A DNA stretch of 23,523 nucleotides. Origin: Lachnospiraceae bacterium. Its GTDB lineage: Bacteria; Bacillota; Clostridia; Lachnospirales; Lachnospiraceae. The notes below the pieces were generated by a model. The model saw nothing but the letters and a program-made list of their open reading frames with translations, made no database searches and had not been told where the DNA came from. Position numbers and translations under genes: made by a program. Positions 1 to 7,215 of this stretch are shown here, one piece after another; position 1 is the first letter of the stretch; each line of letters starts with the position of its first letter. The DNA lies in contig JAILIO010000298.1 in assembly GCA_024695225.1 (NCBI GenBank), positions 1 through 23,523 on the forward strand, given 5' to 3'.

Positions 1-1
1 G

Positions 2-1147
2 GAGCGCAGGGAAGAGGAAGAACGGCTGGCGATGCAGGCTGAGGCAGCTGAGAAAGCCAGACGGGAAGCCCTTGCGGCAGAAGAAGAGAGAAGGAGACAG
101 GCACAGCTGGCCGCTGACGCCGACAGGGCAGTTGCAGAAGCTGCAGCTGCAGATGAAGCTAGAAAGGCTGCCGAAGAGGAAGAAAAGGCAAAACGTCTGG
201 AAGAAGAAAGACACCTTATCGAAGAGGCTGCCGCCATCGCAGCTGCAGATCAGCTGATGAAGGAAGCCGAGGAGAGAGAGAAACAGTCGGAAATCGAAGA
301 CCTTACCGATGAGATCTCCGGTGGGGATACGGTATTTATGCCTCAGGATCAGGTGTATACTCCTCAGGTTACGGAGGAGGATGAGAAGGCCGCAGAAGCA
401 GAGGAGACCAGAAAGGCTGAACTTGAAAGGATCGCGGAAGAAGCCGCCGCGGCCGCAACTGCAGAGGCAGAGAAGGCAAAACAGGCAGAAGAAGCCCGCC
501 TTGCAGAAGAGGCCCGCCTTGCAGAGGAAGCCCGCCTTGCAGAAGAAGCCCGCCTTGCAGAAGAAGCCCGCCTTGCAGAGGAAGCCCGCCTTGCAGAAGA
601 GGCCCGCCTTGCAGAGGAAGCCCGCCTTGCAGAAGAGGCCCGCCTTGCAGAAGAGGCCCGGATCGCAGAAGAGAAGCGTCTTGCAGAGGAAGCCCGCCTT
701 GCGGAAGAACAGACCGACAGGAAAGAGGATGAAGAAGAATATCTGGATGAGGACTATGTATGGGTCCCTGAACCCGGAACTCCCAGATTCAGTGAGCTTC
801 CTCCTGAGGATGAAGATGAATACGACGACGGCCCTGTTCCCACACTTTCATCTGTCTTCGGCAGTAAGGCTGAAGGTGAAAGGATCATGACTGTCGTTGA
901 AGAGTATGAAGAGGATGAGAACGAAGAAGTTCCCACCATCAAATCCATTTTCGGAGATGCGGACGAGAGCATTGTACAGGGGCTTGAGGCGGATAATATG
1001 GATTCCGACAGTTTCTCATTTATCCCCAGTCCGCTGCCCGTGCCCAGCAGACCTATAAGGCGGGTGCTTAAGTTCGATTATGATGTTCCCGAAAAAGATA
1101 TGTTCTTCGATATAGACACTGATGACAATGATGATTTTGATGTTTAA
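2..1147 (+). CDS. Partial highly charged coiled-coil/helical protein with hexapeptide repeats (5' end outside window)
   Basis: The reading frame is open to the left edge (codons for E-R-R-E-E-E-E precede the ATG at 32), so the true start lies upstream and the ATG at 32 is probably internal. The visible ~381 residues are dominated by Ala/Glu/Arg/Lys helix. Twelve tandem ARLAEE-type hexapeptides at visible residues ~165-236 have E-to-R spacings typical of a stable single alpha-helix or coiled coil. The C-terminal third is acidic and probably unstructured. It carries two copies of a VPT-[LI]-x-S-[VI]-FG motif (836-862 and 929-955) and an Asp-rich tail. There is no recognisable enzyme domain and no membrane segment in the visible part. 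ftsK starts 31 bp downstream, so co-transcription is likely. I do not recognise the family; TolA-like similarity would be compositional only. Confidence 0.75.
   Translation, partial: ERREEEERLAMQAEAAEKARREALAAEEERRRQAQLAADADRAVAEAAAADEARKAAEEEEKAKRLEEERHLIEEAAAIAAADQLMKEAEEREKQSEIEDLTDEISGGDTVFMPQDQVYTPQVTEEDEKAAEAEETRKAELERIAEEAAAAATAEAEKAKQAEEARLAEEARLAEEARLAEEARLAEEARLAEEARLAEEARLAEEARLAEEARLAEEARIAEEKRLAEEARLAEEQTDRKEDEEEYLDEDYVWVPEPGTPRFSELPPEDEDEYDDGPVPTLSSVFGSKAEGERIMTVVEEYEEDENEEVPTIKSIFGDADESIVQGLEADNMDSDSFSFIPSPLPVPSRPIRRVLKFDYDVPEKDMFFDIDTDDNDDFDV
494..709 (+). repeat. 12 x 18-bp coding minisatellite (ARLAEE hexapeptide)
   Basis: Units start every 18 bp at 494, 512, 530 and so on to 692. 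The first nine encode ARLAEE exactly, followed by ARIAEE, KRLAEE and ARLAEE. The nine perfect units differ only at the third bases of the two Glu codons (GAA/GAG), in three versions of the unit. The 18-bp period keeps frame, so copy-number change would lengthen or shorten the helix without disrupting the gene. Confidence 0.95.
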
Positions 1148-1150
1148 GGG

Positions 1151-1169
1151 ATGAGTTTTTATAACTCAT
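1151..1169 (+). promoter_or_regulatory. Hairpin between a distant Shine-Dalgarno and the ftsK start
   Basis: ATGAGTT (1151-1157) and AACTCAT (1163-1169) form a perfect 7-bp stem with a 5-nt loop. AAGGG lies directly 5' of it at 1146-1150, and the ftsK ATG (1179) is 9 nt 3' of it. No Shine-Dalgarno sits at normal distance, and no other in-frame start exists after the in-frame stop at 1152-1154. If the hairpin folds, the SD-to-start distance becomes normal. The stem is AT-rich and weak. It lacks a T tract, so it is not a standard terminator. Confidence 0.4.
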
Positions 1170-1178
1170 ATCATATAT

Positions 1179-3941
1179 ATGGCTGAAGGAAACAAAAAGA
1201 AAGAGAAAAGTTCCGGCTCAGGTTCCGGCGCCGGCAGAAAGAGAACAGGAAGACAGAATACCGCTCCGGCAGCCGGAAACAGCCGATACACAGAAAGAAG
1301 TCCTTATTGGGACGACGAGCCTTTGGATGAAGAACCACTCCAGGATATAAAGCTCATCGTCCTTATTGCAGTCTGCATTCTTTTATTTATCTGCAATATA
1401 GGCAATTTTACGGGAGCATTCGGATATGCATTGAGGAGCGTCATGTTCGGAGCATTCGGTGTTTTTGCCTATGTTTTCCCGGTTGTATTGTTCGGGTTTA
1501 TTTTTTTGAGGATGGCCAAGAGCAGGCTGGGTTCTCTGAACATACCACTCAGAAATGAGATAGCCTTTGGCGTCCTCTGCATCGTTTTTATGGTGGCTTC
1601 GGAATTTATTTCCGGACATCCCGCAGAATTTGAGACATTCAGCATCCCTGAGATATGCGGAAGATCTTCCCAAAACAAAGCCGGAGGTGGTCTTATAGGC
1701 GGTTCTCTGGCATTTCTGTTAAACTACTTTTTGAGCAGGGCGGGTTCCATACTGCTCCTGATAGTCATAGCTTTTATCTGCCTGGTCATCCTGTCAAATA
1801 AAGCGATACTCAGACTGGCGGCTGACAATTCCAGAAAAGCTGCAAGAGCTGCGGGTAAACATATAAACCGGGCTTATTCGGCAGGGGTTGAAAGAGAACA
1901 GGCCAGGCGGGAACATCGAAGGGAGATGGAGGCCGAGAGACAGAGGCTTGAGGAGGAACAGGACACCGAAAGGATCCTGAGAATGGACCGGGTGGCCTAT
2001 GGGATCGGCGATACCACCATAGTGGATTTCAATAATGATGGCGTCGTGGATGAAAAAGATGTCGAGCAGGCTGTCGAAGAAAAGGAAGAGGAACACAGGC
2101 CTTACAGTGAAAATATGCACCGCATCACTCTGGAGGATGAGCCTGAGGACATGGAGATCCGTGTGAACAACGGAAGCGGATCATCTGTTCCCTTGGATGA
2201 GGAAACCGATGTCTATGTGAGATCCGATGAAATGCATGAGATATCGCTGCCCGGAGGTTTCAGCAATACCCGCGATGAAGAGGAAGACAGGGTCCGGGAA
2301 TCTGAACCGGAACCTTTGGAGGAAGAACTTCCGAGACCCCGTCCCGTTAGAAAAAATACAGAGCGCCCAAGAGAAACCGGAAATGCGGGGACACCGGCGC
2401 ATAAGGCGGCCCCTAAGCCTGTGGCAAAGGACAGCGCGCCTCAAACGGGAGGCTATGTATTCCCCAGTCTCGATCTGCTTAAGAGTGCGGAAAAGAAGGG
2501 CAGTGAAAGCCGTTCATCCATAGAGGAGACAGCCAGAAATCTGGAGAGGACCCTTGAAACCTTTGGGGTAAAGGCTCAGGTAACGGATATGAGCAGGGGA
2601 CCTGCTGTGACCAGATATGAACTGCACCTTGCGGAGGGAGTGAAAGTAAACAGTGTGACCAAGCTTTCAGATGATCTGAAACTGGCCCTTGCAGCCACTG
2701 ATGTCAGGATCGAAGCTCCCATTCCCGGCAAATCCGCAGTGGGTATCGAGGTGCCAAATAAAGTCAACACTGCAGTGCCTTTAAAAGAGATAATCGGCGC
2801 CAAGGAGTTTACAGATGCTGCTTCCAAGATCTCATTTGCCGTGGGTAAGGATATAGCAGGGAAACCGGTGGTGACTGATCTGGCCAAAATGCCCCATCTG
2901 CTCATAGCAGGTGCCACAGGATCAGGCAAATCGGTCTGTATAAACACCATCATAATGAGCATTCTCTATAAGGCGAGACCGGATGAAGTCAAGCTTATGA
3001 TGATAGATCCCAAGGTTGTTGAGCTCTCTGTTTACAACGGGATCCCCCATCTGGTGGCCCCTGTGGTCACCGATGCCAAGAAAGCGGCGGGAGCCCTGAA
3101 CTGGGCTGTCAGTGAGATGAACGACAGATATAAGAAATTTGCGGATGCAGAGGTCAGGAACATAGCGGGGTACAACGCCCTTGCCGAGTCCGAAAAGAAC
3201 CTGCCGGAAAATGAACGCATCCATGTGTTTATGCCCCATATGGTCATAATAGTGGACGAGCTTGCGGACCTTATGATGGTGGCCAGGTCTGATGTGGAAA
3301 ATGCCATATGCCGTCTGGCACAGCTTGCAAGAGCAGCCGGAATGCACCTGATCCTGGCGACCCAGAGACCTTCAGTGGATGTCATAACCGGACTGATCAA
3401 AGCAAATATGCCCAGCCGTATAGCATTTGCCGTCACATCCTTTGTGGATTCAAAAACCATCCTGGATATGGGGGGAGCTGAAAAACTCCTGGGAAAGGGC
3501 GATATGCTCTTTTATCCTCAGGGTATGTCCAGACCTGCCAGGGTACAGGGGGCTTTCGTATCTGACAAGGAAGTGTCCGATGTGACAAGTTTTATCAAGG
3601 ACCAGGTTGGACGCACCGAATACGATGAAGACATCCAGAAAGCCTTTGACAAAGGCGCTCCAAAGAGCGGCGGAGGAACCAGGGATGCCGGTGAAGGCGG
3701 TGGAGAGTCTGATCTGGATGAATTCTTTGCAGATGCGGGAAGACTGCTGATAGAAAAGAAAAAAGCTTCTATCGGTCTCATGCAGAGGGCTTTCAGAATA
3801 GGCTTCAACAGAGCTGCAAGACTTATGGATGAGCTGGAGGAAAACGGCGTCGTGGGAGCTGATGACGGTTCTTCAAAGGGCAGGGAGATACTGATGACAA
3901 TGGAGGAGTTTGATGCTCTTCTTGAGAGTCTCGGAGTGTGA
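1179..3941 (+). CDS. ftsK: DNA translocase of the FtsK/SpoIIIE family
   Basis: Membrane-anchored hexameric ATPase that pumps double-stranded DNA through the division or sporulation septum. At 920 aa it is somewhat longer than B. subtilis SpoIIIE. A basic, Gly/Ser-rich N-terminus is followed by about four membrane segments (roughly residues 57-77, 86-112, 127-145 and 170-206). A long charged linker (~210-425) precedes the alpha/beta motor and then the gamma winged helix (~845-920). Walker A is GATGSGKS at 578-585, and Walker B ends in VDELAD at ~692-697. The gamma domain (RLLIEKKKASIGLMQRAF) is the DNA-orienting module. The linker contains an EF-hand/dockerin-like loop at residues 283-294, which is odd. 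The sequence does not decide between vegetative FtsK, SftA and SpoIIIE roles; membrane segments argue against SftA. Confidence 0.95.
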   Translation: MAEGNKKKEKSSGSGSGAGRKRTGRQNTAPAAGNSRYTERSPYWDDEPLDEEPLQDIKLIVLIAVCILLFICNIGNFTGAFGYALRSVMFGAFGVFAYVFPVVLFGFIFLRMAKSRLGSLNIPLRNEIAFGVLCIVFMVASEFISGHPAEFETFSIPEICGRSSQNKAGGGLIGGSLAFLLNYFLSRAGSILLLIVIAFICLVILSNKAILRLAADNSRKAARAAGKHINRAYSAGVEREQARREHRREMEAERQRLEEEQDTERILRMDRVAYGIGDTTIVDFNNDGVVDEKDVEQAVEEKEEEHRPYSENMHRITLEDEPEDMEIRVNNGSGSSVPLDEETDVYVRSDEMHEISLPGGFSNTRDEEEDRVRESEPEPLEEELPRPRPVRKNTERPRETGNAGTPAHKAAPKPVAKDSAPQTGGYVFPSLDLLKSAEKKGSESRSSIEETARNLERTLETFGVKAQVTDMSRGPAVTRYELHLAEGVKVNSVTKLSDDLKLALAATDVRIEAPIPGKSAVGIEVPNKVNTAVPLKEIIGAKEFTDAASKISFAVGKDIAGKPVVTDLAKMPHLLIAGATGSGKSVCINTIIMSILYKARPDEVKLMMIDPKVVELSVYNGIPHLVAPVVTDAKKAAGALNWAVSEMNDRYKKFADAEVRNIAGYNALAESEKNLPENERIHVFMPHMVIIVDELADLMMVARSDVENAICRLAQLARAAGMHLILATQRPSVDVITGLIKANMPSRIAFAVTSFVDSKTILDMGGAEKLLGKGDMLFYPQGMSRPARVQGAFVSDKEVSDVTSFIKDQVGRTEYDEDIQKAFDKGAPKSGGGTRDAGEGGGESDLDEFFADAGRLLIEKKKASIGLMQRAFRIGFNRAARLMDELEENGVVGADDGSSKGREILMTMEEFDALLESLGV
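2025..2060 (+). other. EF-hand/dockerin-type calcium-loop motif encoded in the FtsK linker
   Basis: Residues 283-294 read DFNNDGVVDEKD. They fit the D-x-N-x-D-G-x-[hydrophobic]-D-x-x-D spacing of a 12-residue EF-hand/dockerin loop: ligand positions 1, 3, 5, 9 and 12 filled, Gly at 6, Val at 8. The loop sits between a coiled, charged linker and an acidic stretch, in the part of the protein predicted to be cytoplasmic. It is a sequence match only, and a single unpaired loop may not bind metal. Confidence 0.5.
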
Positions 3942-3998
3942 CCGGTATCCGGTACTGAAGATCGGCCGGTTTACAGAGATATTTAACAGGAGTGGAAA

Positions 3999-4850
3999 AT
4001 GGCAAAGATAATCGATGGAAAAAAGATCTCTTCAGACATAAAAGATGAGGTGAAGAGCGAGGTTGAAGCCCTGAACAAAAAAGGGATCCGGGTTTCTCTT
4101 GCGGTTGTGCTGGTGGGGGACGACCCTGCTTCTGCAGTCTATGTGAGAAACAAAAAGAAAGCCTGTGAATACTGCGGGATCAGATCCATTTCCCACGAAC
4201 TTCCCGGGGATACTTCCGAGGAAACTCTCATAAAGCTTGTGGATGAACTGAACGCGGATCCTGAGGTGGACGGGATCCTTGTCCAGCTTCCCCTGCCGGG
4301 GCATATAGATGAAAAAAAGGTGACCGACAGGATCCTTCCCGAGAAAGATGTGGACGGTTTCCATCCTGTGAATGTGGGCAGGCTTTCTATGGGGGACCCC
4401 GGATTTGTATCTTGCACGCCCCAGGGTATAATCGAGCTTTTGAAGAGGAGCGATATTTCAATAGCCGGAAAGGAATGCGTGGTGATAGGCAGGAGCAATA
4501 TAGTGGGTAAGCCGCTGGCGATGCTCCTTTTGAGGGAAAACGGGACGGTGACTGTATGTCATTCCCGGACCTCAGACCTTAAAGAGGTGTCGAAACGCGC
4601 GGACATCCTGTGCGCTGCCATAGGGAAAACTGAATTTGTCACTTCCGAATATGTAAAAGAGGGCGCATGTGTCATAGATGTTGGGATAAACAGGGGAGAA
4701 GACGGAAAACTTAAAGGGGATGTGGCCTACGACGACGTGCTTCCCCATGTGTCTGCAATAACCCCGGTGCCCGGGGGCGTAGGCCCCATGACCATAGCCT
4801 GTCTCATGAAAAACTGCCTCATTGCGGCAAAGAGAAAAGCCGGAGAATGA
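3999..4850 (+). CDS. folD: Bifunctional methylene-tetrahydrofolate dehydrogenase / methenyl-THF cyclohydrolase
   Basis: Interconverts 5,10-methylene-THF and 10-formyl-THF through methenyl-THF, using NADP(H), in the cytoplasm. The length of 283 aa is normal for FolD. The catalytic Tyr-x3-Lys (Y48, K52, in YVRNKKKAC), the substrate loop VDGILVQLPLP (90-100), PEKDVDGF (114-121), the Rossmann segment GRSNIVGKPLA (164-174) and the C-terminal PVPGGVGPMT (256-265) are all present. A good SD (AGGAG, 3988-3992) sits 6 nt before the ATG. The 57-bp gap after ftsK contains a small ACCGG/CCGGT inverted repeat but no T-rich terminator, so read-through from ftsK is possible. The stop overlaps the next start by ATGA. 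Confidence 0.97.
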   Translation: MAKIIDGKKISSDIKDEVKSEVEALNKKGIRVSLAVVLVGDDPASAVYVRNKKKACEYCGIRSISHELPGDTSEETLIKLVDELNADPEVDGILVQLPLPGHIDEKKVTDRILPEKDVDGFHPVNVGRLSMGDPGFVSCTPQGIIELLKRSDISIAGKECVVIGRSNIVGKPLAMLLLRENGTVTVCHSRTSDLKEVSKRADILCAAIGKTEFVTSEYVKEGACVIDVGINRGEDGKLKGDVAYDDVLPHVSAITPVPGGVGPMTIACLMKNCLIAAKRKAGE

Positions 4851-6274
4851 AATGTCCCACATGTGGGCACGAACTGGAAGAAGGCCATCTCATCTGTGAG
4901 GTCTGCGGCACCGAGATCACTATGGTGCCCGAATATGACCCTGCTGTAGAAAACGATATAGAGGGCATACTCACAAAGATTAAACGGGAAATATACGGGG
5001 ATGACAGTTCCCAGGCTGCCGGGGCAGAAAAGCCTGAATATTCAAAGAAGATCATCATCCTTAAAAGGATGCTGCTCCTGCTCGCCGCATGCGCTTTTAT
5101 CATCGGCCTTGCGGTGATAATAGCGTCTGCCATTGTTGGACAGGGGCTTGGGTACAGACTGTCAAAGACAAAGGAAATGCTGGATTCAGGTGATTACCTG
5201 AAAGCGGTGACATACATTGAAAGAACCTGCAATGATTATCCCGAGTCAAAGGAAGCCAGGATCCTGCTGGCGGAAGCCTACTACAAGAGCGGTGACACAG
5301 ACCGGGAAGAGACTACTCTTCTGAATCTCCTCGGGTCCGGAGGCCTTGATGCGGATGAGCGGGAGAAGACGGAAGATATGCTCGTGTCCCTCTACGTGGA
5401 AAGGGAGGACTATGAAGCTGCGGCAGCCCTGCTTTCCGACTGTACGGATGCGGTGAGGGACATGTATGAGGAGTATCTGGCAGACAAGCCTGTGATAGAT
5501 GTGCCCGGTGGGGATTACTCCACCGCCATAAATATAGTCATATCCTACATAGGAAACGGAAAGGTTTATTACACTACCGACGGAGAGCGTCCGGGGGTTG
5601 AGACCGGAACCCTTTACACGGATCCCTTTGTACTGAGACCCGGGGAACACAGGGTTCAGGCTGTTTATGTAAATGAACACGGTGTTGTCAGCAAAGAGGC
5701 CAGCGCTGAGTTCAACATCAGCGGCGTGTTCGTGGAAGCCCCTGAAGTTACGCCGCAGTCAGGTACTTATTATCAGCCGCAGGTCATAAAAGCCGGTGTG
5801 GAAGGAGAGGATCTGACCATCTATTACACCACCAACGGCGACGACCCCACGGAGAACGACCAGATGTACACTTCCGCCGTGGAAATGCCTGCGGGCAACA
5901 CAAACTTCTCCTTTATAGCCATAGACTCTGAGGGAAATAAAAGCGAAGCAGTAAAGCGTTCCTACACACTTTGGATATCTGCGAACATGACGGAGGACAT
6001 GGCGCTGGCCACACTTCGGGCCAGACTGGTCCAGGTGGGCTACATGTCAGATTCCACAGGCTTCAGAACAGGGACTGCAGGAAGGCTTGTATATGAAAAG
6101 AACGGCCCGGTAAGGGCGACTAACGGGCTTGACTATTATACTTTTACAGAATATATTGAAAACGTTGGCGGTGCGAGAGTTTCCACCGGAGTCACAATGG
6201 GGGTGGAGGCCATCACAGGTGGATGCGCCCTTATGTTTGAAACCGGTTCGGGATTTTCGGCATCCCATTTTTAG
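4847..6274 (+). CDS. Zinc-ribbon, membrane-anchored TPR protein with two chitobiase-type C-terminal domains
   Basis: 475 aa. An N-terminal zinc ribbon (CxxC pairs C3/C6 and C17/C20) is followed by one membrane segment (~74-98). A TPR-like helical region (~102-210) comes next, then two repeated beta-sandwich domains resembling the chitobiase/hexosaminidase C-terminal (CHB_HEX_C) fold (~214-292 and ~298-376). Each has a YYTT-[DN]-G core (YYTTDGERP at 241-249, YYTTNGDDP at 327-335). The last ~95 residues form an unassigned domain. The expected topology has the ribbon in the cytoplasm and the TPR and sandwich domains outside, an inference from the single TM. Translation probably couples to folD through the ATGA overlap. 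The TAG stop is embedded in the SD of the next gene. Function unknown; a cell-surface binding or scaffold role is plausible. Confidence 0.8.
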   Translation: MKCPTCGHELEEGHLICEVCGTEITMVPEYDPAVENDIEGILTKIKREIYGDDSSQAAGAEKPEYSKKIIILKRMLLLLAACAFIIGLAVIIASAIVGQGLGYRLSKTKEMLDSGDYLKAVTYIERTCNDYPESKEARILLAEAYYKSGDTDREETTLLNLLGSGGLDADEREKTEDMLVSLYVEREDYEAAAALLSDCTDAVRDMYEEYLADKPVIDVPGGDYSTAINIVISYIGNGKVYYTTDGERPGVETGTLYTDPFVLRPGEHRVQAVYVNEHGVVSKEASAEFNISGVFVEAPEVTPQSGTYYQPQVIKAGVEGEDLTIYYTTNGDDPTENDQMYTSAVEMPAGNTNFSFIAIDSEGNKSEAVKRSYTLWISANMTEDMALATLRARLVQVGYMSDSTGFRTGTAGRLVYEKNGPVRATNGLDYYTFTEYIENVGGARVSTGVTMGVEAITGGCALMFETGSGFSASHF

Positions 6275-6285
6275 GAGGTGAAATC

Positions 6286-7155
6286 ATGTTTGAGATTCTT
6301 AAGATGAAACATCTGGCGGCGAACAATTATGAGATGCGGGTGAACGCACCCAGAATAGCGTCTTCCTGTCTTCCGGGGCAATTTCTCATAGTGATCCCTG
6401 AGGAAGACGGAGAGAGGATCCCCTTGACCATAGCGGATTACGACAGGGAAAACGGGACTGTCGATATAGTATTTCAGACCATAGGTACATCCACATACAA
6501 GATGGCCGGGTTCAAGGAAGGGGACAGTTTCGCCGATATAGCGGGACCTCTGGGACGTCCTTCCGATCTCACGGAACTGAGCCCTGAGGAACTTAAGAAA
6601 AAGAAGATAGTCTTTATCGCCGGCGGTGTGGGAGCAGCTCCCGTATATCCCCAGGCCAAATGGCTCAAGGAACAGGGAGTGGACTGCGATGTCATAATGG
6701 GCTTCAGAACCAAGGATATCATTTTCTGGGAGGACCGCATGAAGGAAGTGGCCAATGTATATGTGACCACAGACGACGGCTCTTACGGCAGGAACGGTAT
6801 GGTCACCAAATGTCTTGAAGACCTTATAAGCGAGGGTCACGAGTACGATCACTGTGTTGTCATAGGACCCATGATAATGATGAAGTTTGCGTGCCTGCTC
6901 ACCCAGAAGCTGGGTATAAAGACCATTGTTTCCATGAATCCCATAATGGTTGATGGCACAGGGATGTGCGGAGCCTGCAGGGTGACTGTGGGGGGTGAGG
7001 TGAAGTTTGCATGTGTGGACGGACCGGAATTTGACGGAAGTCTCATCAATTTCGATGAAGCCATGCGCAGACAGACTCTTTACAAGACAGAAGAGGGGAG
7101 AAAACTCCTGGAGTTCCAGGAGGGTGACTCCCACACCTGCGGAAATAAACATTGA
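6286..7155 (+). CDS. nfnA: NfnA-like FAD / [2Fe-2S] subunit of NADH-dependent ferredoxin:NADP+ oxidoreductase
   Basis: 289 aa, belonging to the sulfide/dihydroorotate dehydrogenase-like FAD/NAD-binding family. A ferredoxin-reductase-type beta-barrel (~1-95, with GPLGRPSDL at 87-95) precedes the pyridine-nucleotide fold (GGVGAAPVYPQAKWL, 113-127). The C-terminal cluster site has C228, C231 and C243, with Asp223 as a possible fourth ligand; in characterised NfnA the small cluster is held by three Cys and one Asp. In Nfn, electron bifurcation couples NADH, NADPH and reduced ferredoxin. A perfect AGGAGGTG SD overlaps the preceding stop. The adjacent NfnB-like gene supports Nfn over a PyrK-type subunit; DHODH- or hydrogenase-partner subunits are the alternatives. 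The last residues include a lone C285. Confidence 0.82.
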   Translation: MFEILKMKHLAANNYEMRVNAPRIASSCLPGQFLIVIPEEDGERIPLTIADYDRENGTVDIVFQTIGTSTYKMAGFKEGDSFADIAGPLGRPSDLTELSPEELKKKKIVFIAGGVGAAPVYPQAKWLKEQGVDCDVIMGFRTKDIIFWEDRMKEVANVYVTTDDGSYGRNGMVTKCLEDLISEGHEYDHCVVIGPMIMMKFACLLTQKLGIKTIVSMNPIMVDGTGMCGACRVTVGGEVKFACVDGPEFDGSLINFDEAMRRQTLYKTEEGRKLLEFQEGDSHTCGNKH

Positions 7156-7215
7156 CGAAACTTTGCATATATCGGCTTTTTGATATTTTAGATAAGTGAT
7201 AAAAGGGGGTTCATT

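Noticed and set aside
309..890. 193-codon plus-strand frame overlapping the repeat region of the first gene
   Set aside because: It is a shifted reading of the 18-bp minisatellite giving Lys/Pro/Gln-rich low complexity; the other frame encodes the regular helical repeat and continues on both sides.
3941..3972. ACCGG-TAT-CCGGT inverted repeat and a further CGGCCGG after ftsK as a terminator
   Set aside because: The 5-bp stem has only a 3-nt loop and no T tract follows; it lies in a 57-bp gap before folD, so termination is not supported.
7156..7215. AT-rich gap between nfnA and nfnB as a promoter
   Set aside because: TTGCAT and several TATTTT-like hexamers can be picked out, but none combines a good -35, a 16-18 bp spacer and a good -10.
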